Part shown: in pieces, positions 20,460 to 33,345 of the stretch | Layout of the letters: each line of letters begins with the position of its first letter | Position numbering within the stretch: the first letter of the stretch is position 1 | Source: Lotus japonicus | Lineage: Eukaryota; Streptophyta; Magnoliopsida; Fabales; Fabaceae | Assembly: GCF_012489685.1 (NCBI RefSeq) | Contig: NC_080041.1 | Coordinates: forward strand, 27,331,780-27,395,779 | DNA length: 64,000 nucleotides | Reading direction: 5' to 3' | Position numbers and translations under genes: made by a program | The notes under the pieces: generated by a model | What the model was told of the DNA's origin: nothing | What the model saw: only the letters and a program-made list of their open reading frames with translations | Database searches by the model: none

Positions 20460-22165
20460 TCGTCATCACATATAGGGCATGCACATTATCCTTGAACACT
20501 TAATCCTAAGACAGTGACGGAGCTTGGACTATATATTTGGGAGGGCCAAAGCAAGATTCATTGCATAGATTAAAATATATTTATTAGCAACACACATATA
20601 CTGACAAAAAAAGTAAAGATTAAATAAATTTATATACCTGTTATAAATTTATTATAAATGATATTAATAATCTTGAAAGTTTGTTTTATATTCTTTTTTG
20701 GATTATCAATAAATTATTTACTTTTAAATTACATTTTTTAACTATCAAAAACCTTTCTCTTGAAAAAAAATATATTCTTTTACTCTTGGTTATTCATTTT
20801 TTCTGATAAATATATCATTCTTTTGAAAGTAAATATATCATATTAATATAATGTAAATATTAGTAATTAGTAAAAAGATTTAGATGAAGTATCAATTTAA
20901 TATTTAGACAATAATAGAATAAACATTTATTAAAGGCCAAGGTAAAAAAAATATGTGAAGTAGTCAAAAAAAAAGGCTAAAAAATGGTCGGAAGAGTTAT
21001 TTTTTAAAGGAAGAAACAGCAAATAGCCCAAGTTGTACCTCAGAGAGAAGTAAAGGCCCAAAGTTTGACAAAATTAATAAAATTCCCAAAAGTTCATCAA
21101 AGGATTCAAACCCTGAACATTAACCATATCTCCTCACGGACTTTCCGTTGAGACAAGGCTTAGTTTGCATTTTCGTATGCATCGTAAGATATATATGAAC
21201 CTAAAATTAAAATATATTTTTATACTACCCCTATTATAAGATTTTCCTAAAATCTTAGGAGGGCTAAAGGCCTCCTAAGTCCCTAAGAAGCTGCGCCACT
21301 GTCCTGAGAGATTATCATACGCTAGAAAATCATTAATCGTACTGAATAACATTGCCCTCAAATTGAATTTTTCATTTACCGTCCACATCAAATCAACCCT
21401 CAATAGAAAATTTTGCTTCTTTGAGGCATCTTAAGTTACTACACCGTTAGTCGACAATTTTTGCAACTAACCTATCAATGGTTGTAAATACACATCAATC
21501 TTTGCTTTTGGACAAGTTGAACCTGGAATGACCAAGGTGACGAACATACAAGGGGTCATCATGCATAGCTCGGGAGGAAGGTTATATGGTGGGATAATTA
21601 TTAGAATACATTTTTTTATTAAATGGAGAGAAGCCCTGAACACAAGCCAAGTCTAACATTTCGAGGTTCTTCGGCAAATTGAAGATAAATTTTATCAAAT
21701 TTTATCCAAGTTTTTCCATCTGAAGGGTGACACAACACACTCTTGGAAGATTTTCTTTAAAATAGTCATAGTTTCTCAATAATTAAATCTGTGTGATTGA
21801 TTATGCACAATAGATTATACGTTGTTGATTCTTATATGAAAATATTCAAGTGTTTCTTATATTGTTGATGGTTTGAAGCTTAATGAACTGCGAGAGATAT
21901 AAGAATTCTTAAAAACTTGGCAAATACATTAAACTTTTTCGATCTACTTTCCACCCAAAATATGCATTTTATTTGATGTATTTCAAGTTCCACTAGTGTG
22001 TTGATTTCTGAAACACACCGTCAAAACTTGGGAAACAACCCACTCTATCATTAAAATCAAAATCAAAACCAAGGCATGAAAGTTACCCATGTTTTCAACC
22101 TCACCATCTCGCACTCGCTCATATATGCACACCTTTTCGCTCCCTTGACCCTTCAATTCATCTCG
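20460..22165 (-). repeat. Tandem duplication, unit 2, interrupted by a hAT-like insert
   Basis: A second copy of the 905-bp unit; the extra length is the 790-bp insertion at 20512-21301. It contains the same TNP2 coding pieces as unit 1, all decayed. Confidence 0.85.
20512..21301. mobile_element. Non-autonomous hAT-like element
   Basis: It starts CAGTGACGGAGCTT and ends with the inverted, slightly different end (CAGTGGCGCAGCTT on the other strand). It is flanked by 8-bp duplications TCCTAAGA (20504-20511) and TCCTGAGA (21302-21309), one mismatch. The 8-bp duplication and CAGTG ends fit hAT. Comparison with the empty unit 1 confirms the borders. It is AT-rich with no transposase. Confidence 0.85.
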
Positions 22166-23171
22166 CTCCTCATCTTCACCAGTGACTAGCTTTTCATTTT
22201 AAGCTTTTATTTAGTTAAAGGTGGAATCTAGTAAAGTCATCTATGTGACTAGGAATTGTGAAGTGTGACAGAAAGTTTTGATCCTAGGTCTCAGTTTGAG
22301 TTAGCACCCTTTGCTCTCAAGGAAAACCAAGAGAGACAGGCAAAAAACCAAAACAATATCAGCTATAAGCACAAAAGAGAAAGATAAGATGCAAAGTGGC
22401 TCGTTTCCCAGCCTTAGCAAAACAACTCAGGAAATGAATGGCAGCAAGCAAGACTAGACAAACCCCACAAAAAACAGGACAACACAAAAACTAGAGAAAT
22501 GATATAACCTCTAATTGAATAGGCCGAATGAATCCTCCGAAATAAATGATCATCAGATGTGGCCCCACCTGTAGACTTTTTAGTATATTATTTAATTGTT
22601 GTATTATAACTTTTTGGGCTTTTATTTTATTTCCTAATCTACCCTTCCTAGATTTTACCATTCACTCAGTTATATCAGTATAGAAAAAGCCCCAATACCA
22701 AAGGTCACACAATACTCTTTCCTCCAAAAGCTTACTTTCTTTGTTTTTTATGAACGAGTGAGTAGGGTACGCTGCATCTGCATCTGTTATTCTCAGAAAA
22801 GCTGTACAGGTATGCATTTCTTGGACACCCACTTCTTGTTCCTTATTTTAATTTTTTATCTCTCTCGGTGATTCAACCACTGTTTTTTCACTCCAAACCA
22901 ATGCTTTTTTTCTACCCAAAAAGAAAGAAGTATTTGATTCATATAAAGTAGGATTTTGATCGTATAATTTTTTCAAAAGTATTGTTACTTTGTGACTATT
23001 TCATTTAGTAGATTTTGATAGTAGGATTTTGCTCATTATTTTTATTTTTATCTTCCTTTTCTTTTCAGTATGATTTTGCTTCATTAATTTTATTTAGTGT
23101 TTTTCTATATTAGTAATGTTCTATAAATTAAGTGTTATCTTAACTATTTTATTATTTGTCATGGTTAAGGC
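22166..23171 (+). other. Upstream region and probable leader of the FAR1-like pseudogene
   Basis: AT-rich, with no coding frame. A donor-like CAG|GTATGC near 22808 and an AG just before the ATG at 23172 suggest a 5' UTR intron, as is common in such genes. No repeat recognised. Confidence 0.4.
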
Positions 23172-25212
23172 ATGGAGGTAGATGCTGTAGGTGTTGAAGA
23201 AAGTGAAGAGCTTGAATCTTTAGCTTGTACTGGTGAGCAAATTCCAGAATGGGGATGGTATTCAATTCTGAAGAAAGACTTTATAATTTTTACAAAAAAA
23301 TATGTTTTTGATGTTGGATTAGGGATTCGTAAAGTTAGCACAAAAACGGAGGGTGAAGTCAAATATTACACACTTGCATGTTCTAGAGGAGGTAAATATG
23401 TATGCAAGGCAAGTTCTTCTAAGTTAAGATTGTCGACCAAAACCGATTGTCAAGCAAAAATATGTGTGATTGTCTATAGTGGTGGAAAGTGTACTATTTC
23501 TCGTGTTCATTTGGATCATAATCATGTTTTAGGTCCAAAAAAAGTCAAGATATCAAAGGTCTCATAGGAAATTGGATCCTTATTCCAAAAGGAGACTTGA
23601 ATTGAATGATTGTGTAGGAATTCCCTTGAACAAAAAATTTCATTCATTGGTAGTTGAAGCTAAAGGGTATGACAACTTGTAATTTGGCGAGAAAGATTAC
23701 AGGAATTACATTGCAAAGGTGAGGCAGTTAAAGCTCGGAGTTGGGGATGCCAAAGCACTTCGTAACTACTTCACTCGCATGCAAAGAAGAAATTCAAATT
23801 TTTTCTATGTCATTGATATGGATGATGACAGTCATTTGCGAAATGTTTTTTGGGCAGATGCAAGGTCAAGGGCAGCTTATGACTCATTTGGAGATATTGT
23901 GTCATTTGATAGTACATACTTGACTAATAGATACAATATTCCATTTTCTCCTTTTGTTGGAGTGAACCACAATGGGCAGTCCATTTTATTTGGATGCGGA
24001 TTGTTATCGAGGGAAGACAAAGAAACTTATGTATGGTTGTTTAAATCACGTATGGAATGCATGCGAGGGCGAGCTCCAAAAGCAATAACTACATATCAAT
24101 GTCGATCTATCCAAGCAGCAGTGGCAGAGGCATTTATGAATCTCATCATCATTTTTTTCCTTTGGCATATTATGAAGAAAGTTCCTCATAAATTAAGTGG
24201 TTTGACTCAATATAAAGAAATCAAGAAAACTTTAAAAACCCTTGTTTATGACTCAATAGAAGCAAGTGAATTTGATGATGGCTGGCATAAAATGGTAGAT
24301 GATTACTGTCTTCAAGAAAATGAATTGTTAAGCTCTTTTTTTAGTGATCGTGGTCGGTGGGTGCCAGTATATGTCAAATCAATATTTTGGGCAGGAATGT
24401 CTACAACCCTAAGAAGTGAAAGCATGAATGCATTTTTCGATGGGTATGTAAACTCAAAAACCTCATTGGGACAATTTGTTCAGCAATATGATAATGCACT
24501 TAAAAGTAAGATGGAAAAGGAGAATAAGGCTGATTTTGACTTTCTTAATTCTTCTTATCAATTGATAACAAGTTCCCACTTTGAGAAGCAATTTAAAGAG
24601 GCTTACAACAATACAATTTTCAAGTCCTTTCAAGATGAGTTGCGTGATATATTTTTTGCAATTTCACATTGCTTAGAGTTGATGGTCTAATATCTATATT
24701 TAATGTCGTTGATATCAAGGAGAGTAAGGATGGATACCTCAAAAAGATATTTGCATACACAGTGCAATATAATGATGTAGAGTGTGATATTCGATGCTCT
24801 TGTTGTTTATTTGAATTTAGGGGAATAATTTGCAGGCATATTTCAAAGATTTTAATTAAAAAGGATATGAAAGAGATCCCTTCTCGTTACATTCTAACTA
24901 GATGGAGAACGGATGTTAAGCATAGTCACTACTATGTGACAAACTGTTATGATGATGTGGAGGTTGGCGAGCAAGCTGTGCAATTTGATAAGTTGTGTGC
25001 TAACTTTTATGAAGCTGCACATATGGCAAATACAACAGCAAAGTGTGAATTCTTGATGGAATGCATAGATAAAGCAAAGGAAAAGCTCAAGAATGACATA
25101 GGTTTGGATAGTTGTAATCAAACAACTACTCTACCAAGCATTGACCATGGATCTAAATCAAGTGAAAAATTACTACCTCCCTTACAAGTGTGTGGCAAAG
25201 GTCGTCCACCGT

Positions 25213-26566
25213 TGATGAGCAATATTTTACTCATTTTATATAGCCTTAATTTGTCATTATTAATGATTATTCGTAATTAATTGACCTTGCTTGACAGAGA
25301 TTTTTATTATTTGGTCTAATTACGTTTATTCTTATTTTCAGGTTTTATTTGACATCAAGGGCATTTTGGAGAATTGCGGAATGAAGATTTGATTGTGCTG
25401 GAGTGAAGATTGTATTTTAGGAAGTATTAGGATTTAATTTCGGAATAAATTAAGTTTGATATCTTTAAGATTCAAACTTATTTAGGTTGTTACTCCCTCC
25501 GGTCCTATTTATAAGCAACAAAAAAAAAATTCACATAGTTTAAGAAATGTAGTAAAACTAGATAAAATGCATTAAATTTGTCTTGAATCAAAATAAACTT
25601 CCAAAATTACCCTTTGTTATTCATGTTGGAAAGTGGGAAAGAGAGAGAATAATTAATGAGACACATTCTACAAGTTAGAATTAATAAGGGCATCATTGGA
25701 AAAAAAAATTAATATAGCTCAAACTTTCATTTGGTTCTTATAAAAAGGACCAAGATTTTTCTTCTCTTTCATGCTTATAAATAGGACCGGAGGGAGTATT
25801 TTAAAACTCTATCTTTAGGATTTATTAGGATTTACTGTTATCTTTTAGGATTTGATTTTGATTAGGATTTGTGATTTCAGCTCCTATTTAAGGATTTGTG
25901 CTAAGAGAAACAATGACCTTTTGCCTTCTGCTATTATTCAATATAATTTCGTTTTCAGTAATTATTAGAGCTCTACTAGGGTTTATGCTTTTATTCCCTA
26001 CTTCCTCCAAATTAATTGCTGAATTCGCCCCATCCATGGAAGGCTAATTCCTTTCGAACGAATTCCTTTGCAAAGTATATCGCGCTCTTGAGGTATAGTG
26101 CTTAATAGAATTCACCTGATTAGTTTTCTTCATCTCTAATTCTGGCTTAGGTTTGCTTAATTCCTTTTGTTCACGAAATAGAAGATTATGTATGTTCGCT
26201 TAGTTCATATTAGGGCGTAAACGATTCTTGATCGCTTAGTTTAGGAATCTGTGAATTAGTTATCGCTTAGTTAATTAATTCTCACGAACTAGGAAACTAA
26301 TAACAATAATTGATCTTTAGATACCCGTGATTGAGCAGCGATATACTGAACAAAGGGATTCGTCCGTCTTTACTTATCATATTAATCTGTTTTTACTTTC
26401 TGCTAATCTTTTGAACTGAATCACAACCCCCCAGTGTGTGTGTGTTGTGCGTTCTTAATACTGAGTCTTTGTTGAAACGATAATCCTTGGGAAACGACCT
26501 AGGAGTCACTTCCTAGTTACTACAGTTTTCTAAATTAATTATTTGTATCGGGTACGGCCTCGATCA
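25213..26566 (+). mobile_element. Solo LTR (1354 bp) inside the FAR1-like pseudogene
   Basis: Begins TGATGAGCAATATT, ends GGCCTCGATCA. Exact 5-bp duplications ACCGT lie at 25208-25212 and 26567-26571. No internal retrotransposon domains. Family not recognised. A Stowaway-type MITE is nested within it. Confidence 0.9.
25493..25796. mobile_element. Stowaway-like MITE
   Basis: Starts CTCCCTCCGGTCCTATTTAT and ends with its reverse complement, with TA on both sides (25491-25492 and 25797-25798). The CTCCCTCCG ends and TA duplication are the signature of plant Tc1/mariner-type Stowaway MITEs. 304 bp, non-coding. Confidence 0.93.
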
Positions 26567-26640
26567 ACCGTCAAAGAGGAAAGAGTCCAAAATTGAGAAA
26601 ATGGTGAAGACAAAGAAGATGAAAAAGAAGAAAGAGGTAA

Positions 26641-27869
26641 AAAATTAAAAAAAATTATTCTTTTTAATTTCCGTATACATCAATTTATTTATGTGACATG
26701 ATGTTACAGGTAAAAAAATTAGGCATTGGAGAAGGACGTACAGTCACAAGGATAATCACAGGTTCATCATGTAAGTATTAACGAATTTGTTTATACTTGA
26801 TTAGTTCATATGGTTACTAATTCCTTGACTGATTTGAGAATTGTTCTAATAGGAGCATCAAGGACTTGAGGCAATGACCATTAATTACAGAAGCTTTGAT
26901 CTTAATCACTAAAGAAGGTGAGTGGTGAAATGATATCGTAACATTTTTGTATAGATTAATAATTAATAATATAATACTTACTTTATTATTTTGTAAATAC
27001 AATGTGCATATTTTTCAAAGAAACTCATGGTATTTAGGTGTTGAAGATGGGAAGCAATTCACATGTCAAAAGTTACAATTTGAAGACTTTATTTCACCAT
27101 ACATCTTTTAAAGATGGTGATGTTTGCACTTTTATTTCATTGACTTTGTAGTTTGTACTGAGTTATTCTCATCATTTATATTAGTGAATCTTAATGTTAC
27201 ATATAAATATTTGGTCACAGTGCAAGATACTTGACTGAGAGAGATTTCAAGCTAGTCATTTTACCTCTATTATTCTATTGTGCAAAATTTAAATTGTGTG
27301 CTTTTATAGATACTTATAAACTTCAGCGACTAATCACTGCAAAATGAACGATAGAGACTAACTTCGCATATTTCTTTAACTTTGGATTGAAATTTATTAA
27401 ATCTTTTGGAGACTAAATCGAATTCACTTCTATTATACATGGATAAAAACATATTTAACCTTAACTTTTTTGTTGTGTTAAATTGCTCTCACAATTTCGA
27501 CCGAGTGTGGTGAAAGTCAAGTATCTTCCAAAGCATGTAGCTCCTAGGAATCAAATTCTTGATCTAAGAGTTTAAACAACCAATTTTTACCGATGCATCA
27601 ATACCCGTTGGGTTATTAATTTAAAATAACTTCACAAAAACTTATTATAATAATATATATATGAATAAAAAATAGCGGAAATTAGTGTTAATTATTTTTT
27701 TACTTAAATAAAATTATGTATTCCATTAAATCTATATTAATAATTATGTTAATTATAAAATGTGAACTACTTTTAAAATGAACGTGAGAAAAAATTGCAA
27801 TCCTAAACAAAGAAAAGTTAACGTCACTCGCAGAGTCATGTCAGAGGAAAAAAAAAGTCTCTGAACGTT
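26641..27869. other. AT-rich region, no gene seen
   Basis: May contain further decayed 3' exons of the FAR1-like gene (an AG|GTAAAAAAATTAGGC piece at 26709). Beyond that I see no coding frame or element borders. Confidence 0.4.
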
Positions 27870-28215
27870 TAATCAACAGTCCTTAAATATGTATCAACAC
27901 AACAATTGGTCAGCCAATCCATTTGCCTATCTTCCATCATTTACCTAGTCTCTTGACATGCAAACTAAGCCTATGTATTCAGTTTTATCCAATCAAGTAT
28001 TACACATAGCATTTGGTTCATCCTCTCACACAATTGCACAACCGAATCAACAAACAAACAAGAATTAACCAATGAAATTAAAGCATAAAGAAGAATCAGC
28101 AGAATTCAGAACATATACAATTATATTTGAGGATTAAAATCCGTAGTGTAATGTATACTATAATCGATTATATGACCTTACGCAGCAGAAAAATATCAAT
28201 TAATCAATGTATAGT
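27870..28215. repeat. Dispersed repeat block R, left copy
   Basis: The first about 240 bp (27870-28110) recur directly at 32150-32390. The stretch 28050-28215 recurs inverted at 32410-32590. Shared landmarks include GGCAGCCAATCCATTTGCCT-like text and the motif TTACGCAGCAGA. The element type is unknown. Confidence 0.85.
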
Positions 28216-29186
28216 GTACGGAATCAGCATATAGCATGTAATATAGACATATCAATTAACCAATGTATATTGTATGTGTAACCTAAGCAACATCATAAAA
28301 CATGTAATATAGACATGAGCCAGAGGCAAACAATGTGGTCATCGGCGGTGGCGACATGAGGAATTGGAGCTCCAGTGATTCGGCGAACGATTGGTGTAAC
28401 GCCCCGAATTTCGGGTGTCACTTTAGTAACCTATCAAAGTAAATATGCAATATTTTCCAAACGAATGTATAAACACGAGTATTATTATTTTTTTCTTTTC
28501 GAAGTGTATTTCCAAAACATGTCATGCATACTCCCAACTACAAAGTCTAACCAATAGAAACAACTCAACAAAACTATTATGCAATGACACCATGAATCCG
28601 ACATACTCCCTACGATCTCCACATCGGGGAACCGCAGGAAAGCAATGCATCGGAACCTACCCGAAACCTCAAATATAAATTCCTAAAATCTTTATGCAAG
28701 CTTAAACCAATAACGGTAAGCTCTCTAACCCAAGGCTCTAGCCTTAAACCAGACTCTACTCGTCGAGTACTCCACTATCCTTCAAGTCCTCATCTCTACT
28801 TGCACAAAGGTTAAGCTCCTTCGAAGATTCTCCATCGCCTAATAGCGTTAAGCGCCCAAACAACAAATAACAAACAGAAAGGGTTAACTCCATGCAATTA
28901 CCACGTAGAAAAGAGAAAAATATGTTATTCAAATTTAAGTGCATATCATGGCACATAAACTAGCAACTTATTTCAAGATAAATGACAACATATATCCAAC
29001 AACATGAAATCAAATCATATATCAGCAAAATCAACGATATGAATTTAACTCAGATATCAACAACTTAGCAACATAGATACCACAAACAGATAAGCTAACA
29101 ATATAATAAAAGATAGATATCAATAGAAACAGCAACATAGAATTAAACCAGATATAAACAACCTCAACAACATAGAATCAACTCAT

Positions 29187-29400
29187 ATGACAATAACCTC
29201 AAATCAGATATCAACAACCTTAAAAATATACATCAAATCAGATATCAACAGTCCTCAACAATATAACATCAAATCAGATATCAACAACCTTAAAAATATA
29301 ACATCAAATCGGATATCAACAACTTCAACAATATACATCAAATCAGATATCAATGACCTCAACAATATAACATCAAATCAGCTATCAACCAAAACATCAG
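29187..29400. repeat. Tandem repeat, about 35-bp unit, AT-rich
   Basis: Repeated ATCAAATCAGATATCAACA units inside the LTR, imperfect. Confidence 0.85.
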
Positions 29401-29489
29401 AAGCAAATATTATTGCCCTATAATGCAACTATATGCTGCAACCAAAATGGATCGATCAATAATGTCTCGCAAGACTGGACAGAGCGAGG

Positions 29490-29745
29490 AACGGACTCCC
29501 CTGAACTATCACCAAATATCGCCCATGAAAGACGGGACAGACGGAGAACGAACTCCCCTGAATGCCACTTAATAACGCCCATGAAAGACGGGACAGTAAT
29601 GTGAAAATATCCACTCCACTGCCACTTAATAACGCCCATGAAAGACGGGACAGACGGAGAACGGACTCCCCTGAATGTCACTTTATAACGCCTCAAAAGA
29701 CGGGACAATCCCGTGGGACAAACCCACCTCATCGCCACTTCAAGC
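29490..29745. repeat. Minisatellite, about 53-bp unit, four to five copies
   Basis: Units contain GCCCATGAAAGACGGGACAG and CGGACTCCCCTGAATG. A related array lies in the third LTR copy at 61680-61900. Confidence 0.9.
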
Positions 29746-32149
29746 AAACCAAAACATCTCATCCAACTCAGTAGTCACTCAAACAACAATCCCAAATTCC
29801 ATAATCAAATCAAGATAATCACATGTTATTCATATTATCGACAAACATAAATCAATTGAATGCATACCAGATCAGTTCAATGACAGAAACCAGTAAACGG
29901 TCGAAGCCTCTTAGAAAACGGAGACACACGTCTCAATAAGTTCACTCGGCCGAAGCCTTCAGAAAACATTTAGCACAAGCCTCAGAAACAGTCAACATAA
30001 GCAAGCATACAACATTGAAAGCATACCAACATTTCAATCAATTGCCAATCAAGTTTAAACAACTTCATCTCAAACGCATGCAGTGCGATAAAAGCATGCA
30101 AGACTCAAAGACGCTCTAAAACTGAGTTACCCTTACCTTAGCCAATTTCTACATCCAAGCTCAACATCCCAGTCCAATCCAAAATAAAGCTCCCGAACCC
30201 AGCAAGTTCCCCGGGCGTCCTCCTCAGTTGTGAAACCTCACCAATTGCTCCAAAATCTCTTTCCTTAGCTCAACTCGTTCAAAACCTTAAGCAAAGTATC
30301 ATTGCTTAGTCGCTAAGAAACAAAACAACTAATAACACTATCAAAACCAGAAAAGAAGCTTTCGAAGCTCTAGAGTTCGACATTTAGGCACGAATGGACA
30401 ATAAGACAGGTTTTCGCTAAAATGCGCATAACTCGAGCTACAGAACTCGGAATGACACGAAACCAACGCCAAAATTTCGAAAATTGAAAGAGCTACGCAA
30501 TGGCTCAGGTCATAGAGACTCAAAAATTATTTTTGGACACGGTACCCTAACAAACAGGTTTCGGCCACTTTAGAAAATAGGGTTTTCGAACTTTTTCTTC
30601 GATCTAAATCAATTCCTAGGTATTCTTAGGCGATATCTAGGCCAGGGAAACTCTCAGAAAAATTATCAGGTCGAAAACTGTCACAGGGGTATTTTGGTCA
30701 ATATTTTTAGCTCGGAAACTCAAAATCAGAATTTCAAAAAACAAATTAGATGGGGTCGATACCAACGACGATTATGACGACTAATCCTACTGACGCTAAG
30801 CTCAGTCGAGAGTTTTTGACTCAAAAAGCGGAACCTCAGCATAAAATGGGTTTTTAGTTAGTTTTCAGATCTACGGCGACTCGGTGAAAATCCGAACGAT
30901 CCAACAGTGATTATAGCATGTTGGGTTGCAGTAGAAGATAGTTGGAAAGAAAAATCGAGGTAATCAGACATTTTTACAAAAAGCTCTAAACTTTGAGCAC
31001 ATAAATAGCTAGAATAAGCCGACAGAAAGCAGAAATAGAAGTAAGATTAAGCATCCTTACCTCTGTGCCTACGCGTAGCTTCTGAAATCAGGACGATCGG
31101 ACAAGAATCGGAAAAAGCTCTGCACCCCTCTCTTTCTCTCTCTAACTCTCGGCCACTTTGGGGAGAAAATGAGATATTTTCTCATTTTTTCCCTTTTTAT
31201 AGTAGAGGGGAAAATCCGAAAAATCGATATTTTGCGGTTCCGGTCATTTTGGTACTTTCGTCTGCTGATAAAAATTGAGTATTCGGCGACAGAATGTCGA
31301 AACTCAAATCAAGGTTCATTTAATTGAGGAAAACGTCTCAAAGACGGTGTGAGTCGATTTATGCCGAAAAACTACTTTTTGCAGTCGACGTCGGATGAGG
31401 AAACTTCCATCAGGAAAAAGATCACAAACGTCGAAAGAAATGAGGCAACGCGGATGGAAACTTCGTTAGAAGCTCCGAATAGAAAAACCCTTCATTCAAG
31501 GTCTTAGTTAAAGTTCCCGAGACGTTAAAGTCTGGCTTCGGCGGACTTCCGGGAAGCGAAACCTAACAAGCGTACAGTCCAGGGTTTCGTATCAGAAAGC
31601 TAGTCATGGGAAAAATACTCAGAGGTTCTTATTCTCTCTTTAATTCTAAAATTCTCTTAAACAATGCTCTAGGAGCGGATATAGCCTTTTTCGGACACTC
31701 TCAACCTTAGTCGGGTGCGAATATGGCTCGTGCTATCAATCAAAATGACTAAAGTGTCATCCTTAAACATACTGCGAACTTTCATCTTCATAACGCTAAT
31801 CCAAACATTAAACACGAGTCAAGTTCCTCTCACGCTGACACAAAATCGTATGCGTGAGTTGGAAATTAATTATTTATTTAATTCTAAAATCCTGGGTCTT
31901 ACAATTGGAGCAGTGAAGCAGTGAACTATGGTGGTGATTCGACGGACGATTGCTGCGGAGGGTGGGGTGACATAGCCTGGACGAACGGTGACATGATTAA
32001 TCTCATACAAAACTACCCTGAACCACACCAAACTAGCTTTCACAGTTGTTTTGAATCCATCGAATTCAGAATGCGAGTATTCAATCAACAGTCCTTAAAC
32101 ACGAATCAACACAACAATTGAAATTAATCAAATAACTAGTAGAAACAGA

Positions 32150-32600
32150 AATCACTTAGAGCGTTCAATCAATAGTCCTTAAATGCGTATCAACACAGCA
32201 ATTGGGCAGCCAATCCATTTGCCTCTCTTGTATCATTTAGCTAGTCTCTTGACATGCAAGCTAAGCCTATGTGTTTAGTTTTATCCAATCAAGTATTATA
32301 CATAGCATTTGATTAATTCTCTCACACAATTGCACAATAGAATCAGTAAACAAGAATTAACCAATGCAATTAAAGCATAAAGAAAAATATATTTAAGGAC
32401 CATACGCAGTATACATTGGTTAATTGATATTTCTCTGCTGCGTAAGGTCATATAATCGATTAGAGTATACATTACACGACGAAATTTTAAACCTCAAGTA
32501 TAATTCTATATGTTTTGAATTGTGATGATTTTTCTTTATGCTTTAATTGCATTGGTTAATTCTTGTTTGATGATTCTGTTGTGCAATTGTTAAGTGTGTC
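32150..32600. repeat. Dispersed repeat block R, right side, with fold-back
   Basis: A direct copy of the left block (32150-32390) is followed, after a short spacer, by an inverted copy (32410-32600). Arms 32323-32388 and 32527-32599 can pair as a long hairpin; both hold AATTAACCAATGCAATTAAA or its complement. Confidence 0.87.
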
Positions 32601-32689
32601 AAACATTAGACGATAGAGGGCTCATATTTTGTCATAAACGATAGGAGTCTTTGTATCTTGCAGACAATAGATGCGTTGTGCACTTTGCT

Positions 32690-32830
32690 CTAGTGCATAC
32701 TTGAGAGATGGTAGACGATGTCAACCATCTTGCTGCTCTAGTGCATACTTGAGAGATGGGCTTAAGACAATCACTAATTTTTTGTATAGAAGATAGGGGT
32801 CTAGTGCATACTTGAGAGATGGTTGACGAT
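32690..32830 (+). repeat. Three copies of a 22-bp motif
   Basis: CTAGTGCATACTTGAGAGAT recurs three times with 35-60 bp spacing, with a GACGATGTC motif after the first and third. Origin unknown. Confidence 0.8.
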
Positions 32831-33345
32831 GTCTTTTGATTACCCGTGGACGATCCAAGTCGGTTAGACATTCTAAAGGTTTTTGTTCTTTTTGATACCC
32901 AAAATTTTAATACATCATACTTTTAGTATATGTTTTGCTCTAAGCTTTTGATATAGGAATGGTTTCATGCTAATAGAAAATACAAAGTGAGTGGTGCCGA
33001 CATGTCACTCTTTACAGTCATATCAAAAGAACTTGTAAATACTGAGGGTGACTATGGCAGTGGCTGGTCTCCGCTGCCTCCGCCAGCAATAAAAACATCT
33101 CCAAGGTCATTCATATCAAAGGGGATACTCGATATTAATACTGTCTCAATTAAAAATTTAATATGCTTTCTAGTAAGAAGAATATCATCTATATAAAACA
33201 ATTTATGAAATAACTCCCTAATTTTCAATTAAATGCTCTAGTATGAGGTCTTCTAAAAAAAACCATCAGATTGAACAATGTATATCTCTTCAACGATATC
33301 TCCATTAAGAAAAATCGTTTTAACGTCCAAAATTTAAATGAACAA

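Larger units (their letters stand above)
23172..26640 (+). pseudogene. FAR1/FHY3-related (FRS-like) gene, broken
   Basis: FRS proteins descend from Mutator transposases and act as transcription regulators. Seen in order: FAR1 DNA-binding domain (23172-23567, ending HLDHNHVLGP), MULE-type core (23719-24660, with VSFDSTYLTN), and SWIM zinc finger (CSCCLFEFRGIICRH near 24795-24840). Lesions: one extra A in an A7 run at 23537-23543, a TAA at 23680-23682, a second frameshift near 24670, and a solo LTR at 25213-26566. A conserved Asp in ITTD is Tyr (24094-24096), and the Cys/His motif before LWHIMKK is lost. Removing the LTR and one copy of its duplication joins GRPP to SKRKES in frame, so the tail continues at 26568-26636. 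A basic Lys-rich tail ends before GTAAAA. It may be a former host gene or a MULE transposase. Confidence 0.88.
28395..31903 (-). mobile_element. Long solo LTR (about 3.5 kb), family A copy 2, inverted
   Basis: Plus-strand ends are TGTAACGCCCCG and GGGTCTTACA, the reverse of copy 1. Exact 5-bp duplications ATTGG lie at 28390-28394 and 31904-31908. Shared blocks with copy 1 include the region near 30690-30790 (reverse of 12790-12930). A TATAAAAAGG-like box (minus strand, near 31200) is followed by a CT-rich leader. No internal retrotransposon genes. Confidence 0.87.

Noticed and set aside
29187..29774. Regular repeats that could be mistaken for a CRISPR array
   Set aside because: The units are head-to-tail with no distinct unique spacers; they are LTR minisatellites in plant nuclear DNA.
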